From Castor canadensis (lineage: Eukaryota; Chordata; Mammalia; Rodentia; Castoridae), in assembly GCF_047511655.1 (NCBI RefSeq), contig NC_133386.1:172443146-172507145 (forward strand): a DNA stretch of 64,000 nucleotides, given 5' to 3'. Each line of letters begins with the position of its first letter. The first letter of the stretch is position 1. Made by a program: the position numbers and the translations under genes. Below, piece after piece: positions 1 to 10,806 of this stretch. The notes below the pieces were generated by a model, which saw only the letters and a list, made by a program, of their open reading frames with translations, had not been told where the DNA came from and did not search any database.

Positions 1-189
1 TTAATATACACACACTATTCCTATAATGTTCTAGGAAATACAAAGGAAACATGTAAAAGAGTAAAAGTGCTCCCTCCACATAAACAGCTTGAGAAGTAAT
101 GCTATTAACAGGCTAGTGTGCATTTCCTAGACATTTGTCTGTGCAGCTGGGTGTGAAGTTTTTAGTATTTATTAAGCAGAGTCTAGATG

Positions 190-470
190 TTAAAAAAGTT
201 AATGATATAAGTGTAAAACGGGGACTGTGTGGGGGAAGGTGAAACAAGAGGGGAAGTGAATATGATCAAAGTAGTATTTCATATACATGTGTGAAAACAG
301 AATAATAAAATCCATCAAAAATTGTTCACAAGTATGGGGAAGAGGAGGATAAGAAGGAATAATAGGAGGGTGAATTTGATCAAACTACATTATATGCATG
401 TATGGAAAAATTACAGTGAAACTCCTTTGTACAATTAATAGACACTAATTTCAAAAAAGAAAAAAATGCT
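190..470 (+). mobile_element. L1 3' tail fragment
   Basis: Resembles the 3' end of rodent L1: GAATATGATCAAAGTA then CATTATATGCATGTATG and AATTAATAGACACTAA, ending in an A-rich tail. The core motif appears twice (about 255-310 and 370-430), so it is either a duplicated tail or two overlapping fragments. A related tail lies at 55240-55410. Confidence 0.55.
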
Positions 471-2025
471 ACCTCTGGGAAAAAAATAATTGTAATATGT
501 ATTAGAACTATATGTCAGAAGCTGTATCAAAACTTTTCTTCTGCTATATTTTATCTCATAATCTCATGTAATTCTCATAGTTCTCCTAAAAGCCAAGCAT
601 TAATATCCCATTTTGCAAATGTGAAACCTTCTATATAGTCCAGCTTCTGCCATGGGTCTGGGTCCTAAGCAGCATGTAGGTCTGCTGTTGCCCCTGAAGA
701 AAGGACACTCTATAGGGCAAAGATGAAGACAAGGGGTAGTACCACTCATTGATGTGCTGCTCCATTTTACCCTATGTGAGCCAGGATATTGGGCATGCCC
801 ACAGAAAAACAAGGGGAAGATTCTTGTTTCTTACCATTTCCCTTAGCCAATTTCAGAGGTGTTTTATGGTTTGTTTTCAAAACATAGTCACTCAGAAAAT
901 AAGTCAGTCATGAGTGATGGACCTGTTCTTTCTTTCTGACTCCTTTTGATTAGTTTCTCTGCTTGTTAACCAACAGAAATAGGTAAAGAAAGAAATTTCA
1001 AAATAATCTCCTCTTTCCCCCCAACACTTGGCTTTCTCCCTTCTAGCATAGGTGCTGAAAATGGAGATGGAAAGTACCACTGAATAGGAGGAGGTTTGAC
1101 TATTCCAACTTTTTAGAGATTCTTTGTTTCTTTTTTTCTGCCCACAATTCTGGAGTTTTAGTGGACAGTGTAACATACATGTAACATACACAAGTGGAAA
1201 CCAGATAGTGACCGAGTTTGCAGATATGAATGAACAGCACTGAGCAAACATGGAGTGTCATGTGAAACTTCTAAGGTGGACATCAGGTAAAGTGTGTCCT
1301 AATTCCAGGACTGTCAGGAACTAACTGACCCCAGGGCTCATCATGCAACACTTGCTCCTTCATCAAACAGAAATAGCAACTCACCCCTTCCCTGCTACCC
1401 CTCTCTATCAGGTTGCTGAGAAAATTCAGCAAGACTGGTATGTGGAAGTGCTGGCAAAACCACAAGGAGCTTTATAAATACATCTCCATCAGTGTTCCTC
1501 AGCCTTTACAGATCCAGATTGCCCCTAAAAATGTAGCCAATCTAAGTTCAGGTAGCAAGAAGTGGCCTCCCAAGTCTCTTTCCTCCTTTGTGAAGGGTGA
1601 AATGAAAAGGAACTGGAAATATTCCAGGATGAGTTTTAGTACCATGGTACATATAACACATGTAGGTTCCACAGAGGTCCCTTCCCTGTGGCAAGCTCAG
1701 AGTTGATGCCTGGGAAGGAAAAAACCAGAGGAGAAATGACAACAGATGTTGTTGTACTCTATCTTTACCTAGAGACAGAGGTAGTGCTGTTCCCAGGACT
1801 ACCAGGCCAGCTCCCTTCTTTCCCAACCACTCTGATCCAACTCATAAGCTATTCATTCCAAGGAGCCTGCTAGCTACAACTTATCTCCCCGTAAGTGGCC
1901 CTGCACTCCATTCCTTAGCAGCGGAAAGGAGAGACGCAGGTAGTACCTATTTCAAACATGCTATTTCAAATGTTTCAGAATCAAGGAGAGAAATGGAGGG
2001 CTCTTTGCTAATTTACCAGGGGACT
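470..2025. other. Intergenic sequence, no feature recognised
   Basis: AT-rich DNA with several chance open frames of 60-115 codons on both strands, none resembling a known protein. No clear repeat family was recognised. Confidence 0.4.
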
Positions 2026-2029
2026 TCTC

Positions 2030-2365
2030 AGCCATGAACCCATATCTGAAATGCTTACACCAGAAGTGTTTCAGATTTTGAACTTTGTAAATTTTAGATA
2101 TCTGCATATACATAATGAAGTATCTTGGGGATGGGCCCCTAGTCTAAACACGGAATTCATTCCAGCTTCATATACACCTTATCCACTTAGCTAGAAGGTA
2201 ATTTTATGCAATATTTTTAGTGCACCTGTGTTTTGATTGCTATCCAACCTGAGGTCAGGTGTGGAATTTTTCACTTATGGCATGTCAGTGCTCAAACAGT
2301 TTTGGATTTTGAAACATCCCAGATTTTACATTTTTTGGATTAGAAATTCTCAAGTTGTGTTTAAC
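2030..2365 (+). mobile_element. Non-autonomous Tigger/pogo-type DNA transposon remnant
   Basis: Shares order and wording with the element at 25688-25939: a 5' segment with repeated 'ATCTGAAATGC/TTCAGATTTTGAA', an internal 'ATACATAATGAAGTATCTTGG' block, and a 3' end reading 'TTTTGGATTAGAAATTCTCAA'. These belong to the mammalian MER/Tigger family whose terminal inverted repeats read like GGATTAGGGATGCTCAA. Old and diverged; no coding capacity. Confidence 0.5.
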
Positions 2366-3339
2366 ATAACTTTTGTTATAACTTTTTTTGATAGATTATA
2401 GCTAGTGTTCCTCTTCCAGAAGTCTCTGGGTCAGATTGAGCTCTCACAATGGTCCAGCTTTTCTACCCATGAAACAGAGGTGAGTGGCAGCTGTTAAAGA
2501 CTGCATGCATGAAAAGCGCTCTGCACACTGCATGGCACATAGAGAGTACACTGGAAATATTAAATTGCATCCATGACAGCTCCTTTTCAGGGCTCCCAAA
2601 TTTGGTGTCTAGAAAAATCTTGACAAATGCTACTGAACTGAGGCAGAAGCTGAGGTTCACATGATGGGGGAGAGGGAAATTTCACCTATTTTTCACAAAG
2701 TGAGGGGAGGAGAAGAAGACAGCTAGATGGACAAGGGGGGAGTGATGTAATACACCCTCAAGAAGACCCTCAGAACTTCAGCAAAGTCATTAAACTTCTG
2801 AGAGTCGAGACTCTCAGAAACAAAGAGAAAGTGTTTGGATCCTCCCAGGCCCTAGAAAGGGAATTTGGATGAAGTCTAATTGGATCTCAAAGGAAGAAGG
2901 AGCCTTCAAGTGACAGTAGGGTGACACCATTACCATGATGATTATCATCATCCAATGTTATTGTCTGCCTATGGGGTACAGAAAACTGGCTTTGGGTGAT
3001 GCAACCTGGGGCCCAGGAAGCCAACACCTGAACAGAAGGACCTGTGGTTGGCTTTGCACCACCTCCTTGTGGAAATAGGAAGCTGCCTTTGTGCTTAGCA
3101 AACGTCCACAGGTTCCCATTTGCCTTTTGATATTCTTGCCAGCCACTTTACACTGTCTTCCCGGGCCTGGGAGTCCCTTAGTCTCCAACTTAGGCTGCCA
3201 CAATTCAGAGACCACTCTTCTGCACTGCAGTGAGCCCCTAGTTATAAATTACTTACCTGCTGGCCATCATTTTAATGTAAATGGATTTTTAAAAGCAGCA
3301 AAGGAATATATTTTCATTTGGAGTTAAAGCATCCATTTT

Positions 3340-3900
3340 TTATTTGAGTTGAGCCTGATCTAGGAAAGATGGCAGAAGAATGGCTCCAAGGCTAATATAG
3401 TTAATGATTATGATGGAGATCCTATGAGCAGCAATATTTCATTTGCATCCACCTCTATCCTGGCTCTGCTGCCTGCAGTCCTTTTTTTTTTTTTCCCCAC
3501 ATCCACTTCCATTAACACCCACCGCAGATGATGAAACCATTATGATAATATCTCTGCTCTCGGCAGCCTCGATTGGTCTTGACACATTATCACCCTAAGA
3601 GCTCAGCCACGTTGCACTAAGTCCTATTTATAATAACCCGTGCCAGAAGTCACCAAGATAAAACCTGGTACTTATGGGCCACCTTTCATCGGAGGAAATC
3701 AGAAAGCTTTACAAGCTTAATTAAGCTTCAGCATCTATCTGATGAGATGTGAGGGCCTGGGGAAGTAGAGAAGGTGCAGAATCGCTAATTGTGCACTGGA
3801 TAAAGCTTTAGGCAGAGATGGAGATCAAAATCAACAAAGTTGATGAGAGTCACTTTTGTTTTTTTTTAGTGGGAAACGTTTGTGGAGTGAATCTCTTCAG
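3340..3900. promoter_or_regulatory. Repeat-poor block upstream of FJX1, candidate enhancer
   Basis: This 560-base stretch matches no repeat I recognise and has denser transcription-factor-like words than its surroundings: a 16-bp perfect palindrome AAGCTTAATTAAGCTT (3713-3728) with a TTAATTAA homeodomain core, AGATAA (3657-3662), GGATAAAG, CTAATTG (3785-3791) and a T12 run at 3483. The block is about 5.6 kb upstream of FJX1. Enhancer status is inferred. Confidence 0.3.
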
Positions 3901-4767
3901 GGTGGGTTGGGTTGAAACAAGCAGTCATAGGTTGGTGATGAAGGATCAGTGGTAAGTCTATGATCTGATGCCTCCCCAGCTGGGGAGGGAACTGAGATTT
4001 GTTTTCTTTTATCAAAAGAGATTTAAACTAATCCAACACACTCAAGTGCTTTCAAGAATGAAGAAACTGAGCTCCCAAACGAGGTAGTAAATTGCCTACA
4101 GGCACATGACTGCTGATTGATGCTTACCAGAAAGTCCTTACCCCTCAGTGTTGGACCTGCACACCCCAACTTGCCCTCCAAAACTCAGTTTACTACCTGC
4201 CTCCTTGATGACTACCAAGAAAGAGGAATGGTAGTGGGGGATGAAAAAGAGACAATAATTACTGAAGCCATTACTAAGGACAAGAAGAAATCTGATGCCC
4301 CAGCACTTCCTGCCCTCCTTAAGACTTTAGCATATGGACAATAAATGTCCATTGACCTAAAGTAAGGTACAGAAAGAAATCCATGTCCCCAAATGCCCAG
4401 TCCAGAATTTTTACCATCATCTTCTGTCTAACGAGGACTCAAATATGTATTGGCAACTACTCTAAAATTTGCTATCTTAATTTTACCAATGCTCCAACCT
4501 TTAGATTCTAGTGTCTAGCACTACTGACCACAGGAATCTTTTTCAAAAGCAGGTCCAAAAGAGAGCTACATTGAACAAAGAGAATCAAAAATATTAGTCT
4601 CACATAACTGAAAGAGTTTCTGTCAACTTGACTTTCTTCCATAAAACACAATGTGTTCTTAAAAGCAGGGCTCATTCAGGTAGACAGATTAATTGCATTA
4701 AAGGACTATTACATTTTCTGGCCTCCTTCTTGCTATTCAAAGCACTTAGCTGAAACCAGGTGTGCAC

Positions 4768-5210
4768 AATATTCTCTCATCCATGGCTTCAGTTACACTC
4801 AGTCAACTGCAGTCTAAATATATTAAATGCAAAATTCTAGAAATAAATGCTTCATAAGTTTTAAATTTCATCACACTGAGTACTGTGATGAGATCTCATG
4901 TGAAACATCCCTTAGTCCAGGGTATCTATGCTGTATATGCTACCCACTCAATAGCAGCTATCAGCAGTTATCAGATTGACTATAGCAGTATTACAGGACT
5001 TGAATTCAAGTAACTTATTTTTCTTAAGAATAACCCCCAAAGGTCACAAATAGTGATGCAAAGGAGGCACCCGGGCATAAAATATGAAAGAACAGATTAA
5101 CTTTGGTACTATCATTTACATACCAGGTACAGTACTATCCATGGTTTCAGGCATTCACTGGAGATCTTGGAACATATCCCCTGTGGATGAGAGGGAACTA
5201 TTCAATGTAT
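4768..5210 (+). mobile_element. Internally deleted Tigger transposon remnant
   Basis: The left part (4768-5075) matches the 5' end of a Tigger element, including the leader before the transposase start (ATCCATGGCTTCAGTTAC, then AGGTCACAAATAGTGATG, a decayed transposase N-terminus). After about 5085 it continues directly into the 3' terminal region (GTACTATCCATGGTTTCAGG, then CATTCACTGGAGATCTTGG). Nearly all transposase sequence is missing, so this is a MITE-like deletion derivative. Confidence 0.65.
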
Positions 5211-5359
5211 CTACCTTGTATGTGAAAATGAGATCAGTTACAAAATTCTTGGAAGACCCAGATTATGGTCAAATAGGGATACCAAGAAAAGGAAAATGAT
5301 CCCAAATCAGAAAAATAATGCATCTTACTGAGAGAGAAAATGGGCAATAAGAAGTATCT

Positions 5360-5560
5360 TAGTTCAGGCTTCTATAACAGAGTATGGGTGGCTTAATGAA
5401 CAAATATTCTCCTTTTTATAAAGGGTCAACTCTCATGACTGGCTTGACTCCTAAAGGTCCTACCTCTTAATACCATCAACATGCAGGTTAGGATTTCCAC
5501 ATATGAATTGAGGGGACACAAACATTCAGTCCACAGTAGGGAGACACAAAGGATGGAACT
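5360..5560 (-). mobile_element. MLT1 LTR fragment (ERVL-MaLR), antisense
   Basis: Reads as the reverse complement of an MLT1A-like LTR: CAGGCTTCTATAACAGAGTA and GGGTGGCTTAATGAAC near the start, then CCTACCTCTTAATACCATCA and GGGGACACAAACATTCAG. Non-coding, ancient and incomplete. Confidence 0.65.
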
Positions 5561-6124
5561 GTAGCCCACAGGGTCAGAAAACTTCCCAAGGTCAACCATA
5601 GCAGTCATATTCAGCATGAAGGAATATAACTCCTCTCTTCTTTTTTACAGAAGCATTGAGAAGGGTGGATTTGGGACCTCTATCTTTTGGAGGGGGTTGT
5701 AACTCAAGAAACCCAGAAAAGAACAGGACTCTAGAAGATAGCATAATGAGAAGAGGTCAGAAACCTGCTGCCTAGGCTTTTAACAAGAGATGTTCTAGGA
5801 GCCTTGATAGAGGCTAGCTGATTCAGCTCCATGGTGAAGGAAAGTCCCAGAATTGTCAGAAAAGACATCAGCTGGGACATAAAGAAGGTGCATTGGGCTA
5901 GAACACTACCCGTATTGGGCTTCTCAAGACCCAAGGGAAGCTTAGTGGAGGACAGCAACAGGAGAAGGAAGAGACCTCAAGCAATGAAACAGTAAAATCA
6001 GAAGGAAAAACCTATGGTGGTGACCACTCAGAGGGTTTTAAGTAGTTTAAAGAGAGGGACTAATTTAATCATTGATAATCTATAAAATTTGTCACTATTA
6101 CTATTGACCATTATATATTATATA

Positions 6125-6305
6125 TAACTATCACTGGTAATTCTAATAATAGTATTGTAACTGCATTTTATAAGTACGTACTCTGAGGCACAGAGAGATT
6201 AAGTAACACAGCCAAGGTCATAGAACTGGTAAGTGGAAGGGCTAGGTTTTAAACCCAGATAATCTGGCTTACAAATTCATACTCTTCACATTTTCACTTA
6301 GTAGC
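6125..6305 (-). repeat. MIR SINE
   Basis: Contains the MIR signature in reverse: GAGGCACAGAGAGATTAAGT, then GCCAAGGTCATAGAACTGGT and GGTTTTAAACCCAG. It is one of three MIR pieces within 650 bases. Confidence 0.8.
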
Positions 6306-6434
6306 AGCCCCCAGAGAACACTCCAAAGCAAAATTTAATTTGAGTTGAATCTATTTTGATTTAATGCAATAATTTTTATAGTTGACATTGCCCCAGCGGT
6401 CTATAATTTACAAAAGATTGTAAGAATCTCAGCC

Positions 6435-6610
6435 CCGTCTCTTACAGCTGTTCTCTGACTTCAGCACAGTTACTGGCTTTGCTTCGGTTTTTCCCATCTG
6501 TTAAGTGGGGACAGTAATAACACTTGTTGGGAGAGTTAAGTAGGATGAAGCACGTGCAACCTCATAGTGAGCACTCAATAAGCATCTGCTGATGCTGTTG
6601 TTATGGTTAC
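6435..6610 (+). repeat. MIR SINE
   Basis: Forward MIR words: TTTTTCCCATCTGTTAAGTG, GGGACAGTAATAACA and GTGAGCACTCAATAAGCATC. Confidence 0.7.
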
Positions 6611-6629
6611 TAGTAATCATTCACTCAAA

Positions 6630-6770
6630 CTGAGTGAATAACAACCCTGTGAGATAGATATGATTTATTCTTCTCATTTCTCAAGTTCAGAAATTGAAAC
6701 TCACAGAAGGTAAAAATCAGTCCAAGGAACAGCCAGAAAATGGAAATGCCAAACTTAGAAAATCTTCCAA
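6630..6770 (-). repeat. MIR SINE fragment
   Basis: Reverse MIR pattern: AACCCTGTGAGATAGATATG, CAGAAATTGAAACTCACAGA, then a decayed 'AAGTCACACAGC' equivalent. Confidence 0.5.
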
Positions 6771-7039
6771 CTTCAAATCTCCTTCCCTGCTCCCCAGGTG
6801 GCACTGTTTTATGAACCAGATCATTCTTCCTACAAGACTGCAAACAAGTGTGAAGATAAGAGAGGTCTGGGCTCAGGGAGAAACTCTGAGGAGTATTAAG
6901 AAAATCTTAAAGGTGCAGATAGGTTCCAGCTTAAGGACAGGTGAACAGCGGCTATCCCAGCCACAGAGGCTTCACCTAAGGATTGGGGGGTTGGGAAGTG
7001 TCTTCAGGCTGGGAAGTAAAGGAGAATGGGTGTGCTTTT

Positions 7040-7160
7040 AATTAGCATTTCAATGATTTATTCAGCAAATTGTTATCTCATTACCAAATGTGAAAACCCA
7101 CTAAGTGCCGGGCATTGGGCCCAAGCAACTACAAAGCAATGGACAAGAGAGACTCACCCG
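7040..7160 (-). repeat. L2 LINE 3' fragment
   Basis: Reverse-complement L2 tail: ATTTATTCAGCAAAT, then AGTGCCGGGCATTGGG and ACTACAAAGCAATGGACAAG. Confidence 0.5.
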
Positions 7161-7474
7161 GCAGTTTACAGTGACCCAACCCTGGCAGTTACTTATTTAC
7201 AGCTTTTGCTAACAGCAAAGAGACACCAACTACTTTGAATTCCTCCATAGCCTCTAAGACATGACTTGGCCCATAGTGACCACTTACTATTCTGAGTTTA
7301 ACTTAATCACCCAGTTAGCAATGTACACTTTTCTCTAATGAGATGATATTCTACTTATGCCCACAAGGTGGAGATCTTGCTTATAGTTTGCCCAAGCTGA
7401 AAGCGCTGCATTAATAAAAAAAAAAAAAAAAAAGAAATCCCAGTAGAAGTCAAACCAAAAGACAAAAATTCAAA

Positions 7475-7580
7475 TTCAATGTATTGAGCGCTTATTTCAT
7501 CTAATATACTATGTTAGGAGGTAAAATAAATAAAAATTGGATAAGACAGTCCCCACTCTCTAAGGAAAGATGTAGGAGGG
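7475..7580 (-). repeat. L2 LINE 3' fragment
   Basis: TGTATTGAGCGCTTATTTCA followed by ATAAGACAGTCCCCACTCTC, the reverse-complement L2 pattern. It follows a pure A run at 7416-7434. Confidence 0.45.
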
Positions 7581-7589
7581 AGTTTGCAC

Positions 7590-8860
7590 AAGACAGGAAT
7601 ATAATACCTTTTAATGAATTAATATATTTTGATGTATCCATACAGGAGCCATTGTAATCCCTTCATCAGATAAGAACTATCAAAAGGCATGACATGGCTA
7701 CCATGTGGTCCAAAACAGATTCAACAAAAACCCTACACTACATATGTACTTACCACACCAGTGGAAACATACAGATGTATGTACTGGGTCATTGCTGCAA
7801 GGCCCAAATGTGGTTTTTATGATGTCTGTGCTCAGTCACAAACATTACAGTGTTTTTCCTATAGCTCCAGAACATTCATTCTGTGGAGAATAAAATACAC
7901 ATGTTGCCAGCTGATGTAGTACAGTTGAAAACGCCATATACACCTGATGAGGGGATAAAATGAGAGTAAAGAAACAGCTTTCAAACTCTGGCTTTCAAGA
8001 GGATTCCGTCTCCACAACCCATTCTTGTAACTAGCCTGGGATGCAGTCCGGTGCAAGGAGAGAAGGGAGAGGGCCAGTTACTTCCAAGAGATTTCCTGGT
8101 GTATTGAACCCAAGGATGGTTGATTGGGGGGTGGATTGGGGTGATTGTTTTGTTACACCACCTCCCCACTATTACTTTATCCTTTAAACCATTAAACCAG
8201 TAAGTCAAATGCAACATGGAGTTGTTTTCCTTTGTTTAACTGAAAATTGCAGTTGAGGAATAAAATGACGGGGAGTTTAAAAAAAAAAAAAAACTGAGAA
8301 TGCTGACATACACTTAACTTCCTTAAAGGAGGGGAAAGAATCCAGTGGGCCCGCTGCCAGGAGACTGGGTTTGCATTTTAGCTTCCCCACTTGCTGACTG
8401 CATCCCTTTCTCGGTTCCTTAGCTTTCTCCTGGGCAAAGCATTATCACTTTTAATGAAGTCTCTCCTGACACCCCTTTCCCCAGTACCAAGTCTGACCCC
8501 AGGCTAAGATGCTCTTAGTAACCTAAACATCACTGGAAAGTAAACTCCGCGAGCACTGGGACCTGCAATTGTGGACTTCACCTCTCCAAACCAGACCGAG
8601 GACAGTCGTTTTGCTAAACTTAGAAGCAAGTGAATAGGGGGCTGGCCCAGGTGTTCTACGCGCACCCCGAAGTTTAATTTCCGGAGTCCGTGGGGAAAGG
8701 CGGAGCGTCCAGCCTCAGAGCTCACAAGCCGCAGTGACCCGTGGTGGCGAGCGTGCTGGAGAGAAGGGACGTCGATTCAAAGCTGTTGTCTTAACGCAGA
8801 TGATTCCTCTCGGTGGCTTGGACATTCCCGGGAATTTACATAAGACAGCGTAAATCACCC
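7590..8860. other. FJX1 5' flanking sequence, mostly unique
   Basis: No gene or clear repeat seen. An A-run lies near 8279-8292. From about 8340 GC content rises towards the FJX1 CpG island. Open frames here match no protein family. Confidence 0.4.
8824..8835. promoter_or_regulatory. 12-bp palindrome ATTCCCGGGAAT upstream of FJX1 (STAT/BCL6-like)
   Basis: A perfect inverted repeat with TTC-N4-GAA spacing, about 660 bases before the FJX1 ATG at the edge of the CpG island. N4 spacing is the form favoured by STAT6 and overlaps BCL6-type sites. Binding is not shown. Confidence 0.3.
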
Positions 8861-9164
8861 GGGAGAAAGCAAAGGGACCCGCCCCAATCCTCGCCTTGCA
8901 GGGCCGGGAACGCGGTGAGGATCTGTCTGAAGTTTGCTGGAGATCAGACACTGCCCAAACGAGGGGACCACCCTACCCAGGCAAGGGCCCAGGGCACGTT
9001 CCTCCTGCCCCGCCCGACTCAGGCTCAGCTTCACCCCCTCCGACGCCCCCGCGCGGGCGCCGCCAGCCGGGCTTCCTCCCCTCCCCTAGGTCCCCAACCG
9101 AGTGTGGGGCCTCCTCTCCCTCCTGGAAGGATCCATCGCCGCTTTAAGGGGAAGAGGAGGGAAA

Positions 9165-9290
9165 GGGGCGGAGGAGCGGGGGGCGGGGAGCGGCGGCGGA
9201 GGAGGGGGAGGGGGATCCCCCCTAGCTCCCACGTGGTCCGGGTGCCTGTGAATCGCGCCCGCCGGAGGGTCTCACAGCGAAATACAAAAG
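9165..9290 (+). promoter_or_regulatory. FJX1: FJX1 core promoter: GC boxes, E-box, weak TATA-like element
   Basis: Two Sp1-type GC boxes are visible (GGGGCGG at 9165-9171, GGGGCGGGG at 9180-9188). A perfect E-box CACGTG lies at 9230-9235 and the AT-rich AATACAAAAG at 9281-9290 in otherwise GC-rich sequence. The order GC boxes, E-box, TATA-like element is sensible for a start near 9310. The motifs are read directly; their function is inferred. Confidence 0.5.
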
Positions 9291-9370
9291 CAGCTGGGAA
9301 GCGGCGGCGAGGCGAGTTCCCAGAGCCGGGCAGAGCGCCGGACAGAGCCCCCGAGCGCCCCGCGGCCACG

Positions 9371-9457
9371 ATGGGACTGAGGCGTCCGAAACCCCGGAGC
9401 CAACTACCTGCCGGGCCCGCCTCGCCACCCGGACCCGGGCGCCCGGGCTCGGCTTGA
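9371..9457 (+). CDS. Upstream ORF in the FJX1 5' leader, 28 codons
   Basis: The ATG at 9371 has A at -3 and G at +4 (CACGATGG), a strong initiation context. The frame runs 28 codons to a TGA at 9455-9457 and is Pro/Arg/Gly-rich. It ends 35 bases before the FJX1 ATG and is in a different frame. If the mRNA starts before 9371, as the promoter motifs suggest, scanning ribosomes meet this ATG first, which would reduce FJX1 translation or make it depend on reinitiation. I see no conserved peptide. Confidence 0.45.
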   Translation: MGLRRPKPRSQLPAGPASPPGPGRPGSA

Positions 9458-9492
9458 AGCGGCGGCGGCGGCACCGGCGCGCCGGCAGGAGC

Positions 9493-10806
9493 ATGGGGAG
9501 GAGGATGCGGGGCGCCGCCGCCACCGCGGGGCTCTGGCTGCTGGCGCTGGGATCGCTGCTGGCGCTGTGGGGCGGGCTTCTGCCGCCGCGGACCGAGCTG
9601 CCAGCCTCCCAGCCTCCTGAAGACCGACTCCTCCGGCGTCCGGCCGGGAGTGGCCGCCCAGCGCCTGAGCCTCGCTTCCCACTGCCCCCGCCCCTGGCTT
9701 GGGACGCCCGCGGCGGCTCCCTGAAAACTTTCCGGGCGCTGCTCACCCTGGCGGTCGGCGCGGACGGCCCGCCCCGGAGGCACCCGGGCGAGCGCAGGCG
9801 GCACGTGCCAGCAGGGCGGCCCCGGCCGGCGGAGCGCGCGGCCGTGCAAGGGGGCGTCTTCTGGAGCCGCGGTCTGGAGGAGCAGGTGCCCCGGGGCTTT
9901 TCTGAGGCCCAGGCGGCGGCGTGGCTGGAGGCAGCGCGCGGTGCCCGGGTGGTGGCTCTGGAGCGCGGGGGCTGCGGACGCAGCTCCAACCGACTGGCCC
10001 GCTTTGCCGACGGCACCCGTGCCTGTGTTCGCTATGGCATCAACCCGGAGCAGATTCAGGGCGAGGCCCTGTCCTACTACCTTGCGCGCTTACTGGGCCT
10101 CCAGCGCCACGTGCCACCACTGGCCCTGGCCCGGGTGGAGGCTCGAGGCGCGCAGTGGGCGCAGGTGCAAGAGGAGCTGCGCGCCGCGCACTGGACCGAG
10201 GGCAGTGTGGTGAGTCTGACGCGCTGGCTGCCCAACCTCACAGACGTGGTGGTGCCCGAGCCTTGGCGCTCGGAGGACGGCCGCCTGCGGCCCCTCCGCG
10301 ACACTGGGGGCGAGCTGGCCAACCTCAGCCAGGCAGAGCTGGTAGACTTGGTGCAGTGGACCGACCTGATCCTTTTTGACTACCTGACGGCCAACTTCGA
10401 CCGGCTCGTAAGCAACCTCTTCAGCCTACAATGGGACCCGCGCGTTATGCAGCGCGCCACGAGCAATCTGCACCGCGGACCGGGTGGGGCGCTGGTCTTT
10501 CTGGACAACGAGGCGGGTTTGGTGCACGGGTACCGGGTGGCAGGCATGTGGGACAAGTATAACGAGCCGCTGTTGCAGTCAGTGTGCGTGTTCCGCGAGC
10601 GGACTGCGAGGCGCGTCCTGGAACTGCACCGCGGTCAGGACGCGGCGGCGCGGCTGCTGCGCCTCTACCGGCGCCACGAACCTCGCTTCCCCGAGCTGGC
10701 CGCGCTCGCCGACCCCCACGCTCAGCTACTGCAGCGCCGCCTCGACTTCCTCGCCAAGCACATTTTGCACTGCAAGGCCAAGTACGGCCGCCGGCTGGAG
10801 ACTTAA
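9493..10806 (+). CDS. FJX1: Four-jointed box kinase 1 (FJX1), complete single-exon CDS
   Basis: Vertebrate orthologue of Drosophila four-jointed, a Golgi type II membrane kinase that in flies phosphorylates Ser/Thr in cadherin repeats of Fat and Dachsous and so tunes planar polarity and growth signalling; the vertebrate role is less settled. The 437-residue product equals the human length and I recognise it nearly end to end. It starts MGRRMRG, followed by one hydrophobic segment at about residues 8-30 (signal anchor) and a Pro/Arg-rich stalk. The conserved luminal domain includes C161, C178, the FDYLTANFDRL stretch (residues 295-305) and the D338-N339-E340 motif required for fly Fj activity. 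N-glycosylation sequons lie at N248 (NLT) and N277 (NLS). The ATG at 9493 has A at -3 and G at +4; an in-frame TTG at 9454 would add an Arg-rich leader absent from the family. The frame is open with no intron, as known for FJX1. TRIM44 follows 38 kb downstream on the same strand. Confidence 0.97.
   Translation: MGRRMRGAAATAGLWLLALGSLLALWGGLLPPRTELPASQPPEDRLLRRPAGSGRPAPEPRFPLPPPLAWDARGGSLKTFRALLTLAVGADGPPRRHPGERRRHVPAGRPRPAERAAVQGGVFWSRGLEEQVPRGFSEAQAAAWLEAARGARVVALERGGCGRSSNRLARFADGTRACVRYGINPEQIQGEALSYYLARLLGLQRHVPPLALARVEARGAQWAQVQEELRAAHWTEGSVVSLTRWLPNLTDVVVPEPWRSEDGRLRPLRDTGGELANLSQAELVDLVQWTDLILFDYLTANFDRLVSNLFSLQWDPRVMQRATSNLHRGPGGALVFLDNEAGLVHGYRVAGMWDKYNEPLLQSVCVFRERTARRVLELHRGQDAAARLLRLYRRHEPRFPELAALADPHAQLLQRRLDFLAKHILHCKAKYGRRLET

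Noticed and set aside
9454-9492. Extended FJX1 N-terminus of 13 residues starting at 9454
   Set aside because: The codon at 9454 is TTG, not ATG. The ATG at 9493 gives the family length of 437 residues and has a better context.
9031-10016. Long minus-strand open frames (264 and 272 codons) over FJX1
   Set aside because: They mirror a GC-rich coding region; residues are Arg/Pro/Ala-rich with no domain, and the plus strand encodes a conserved kinase.
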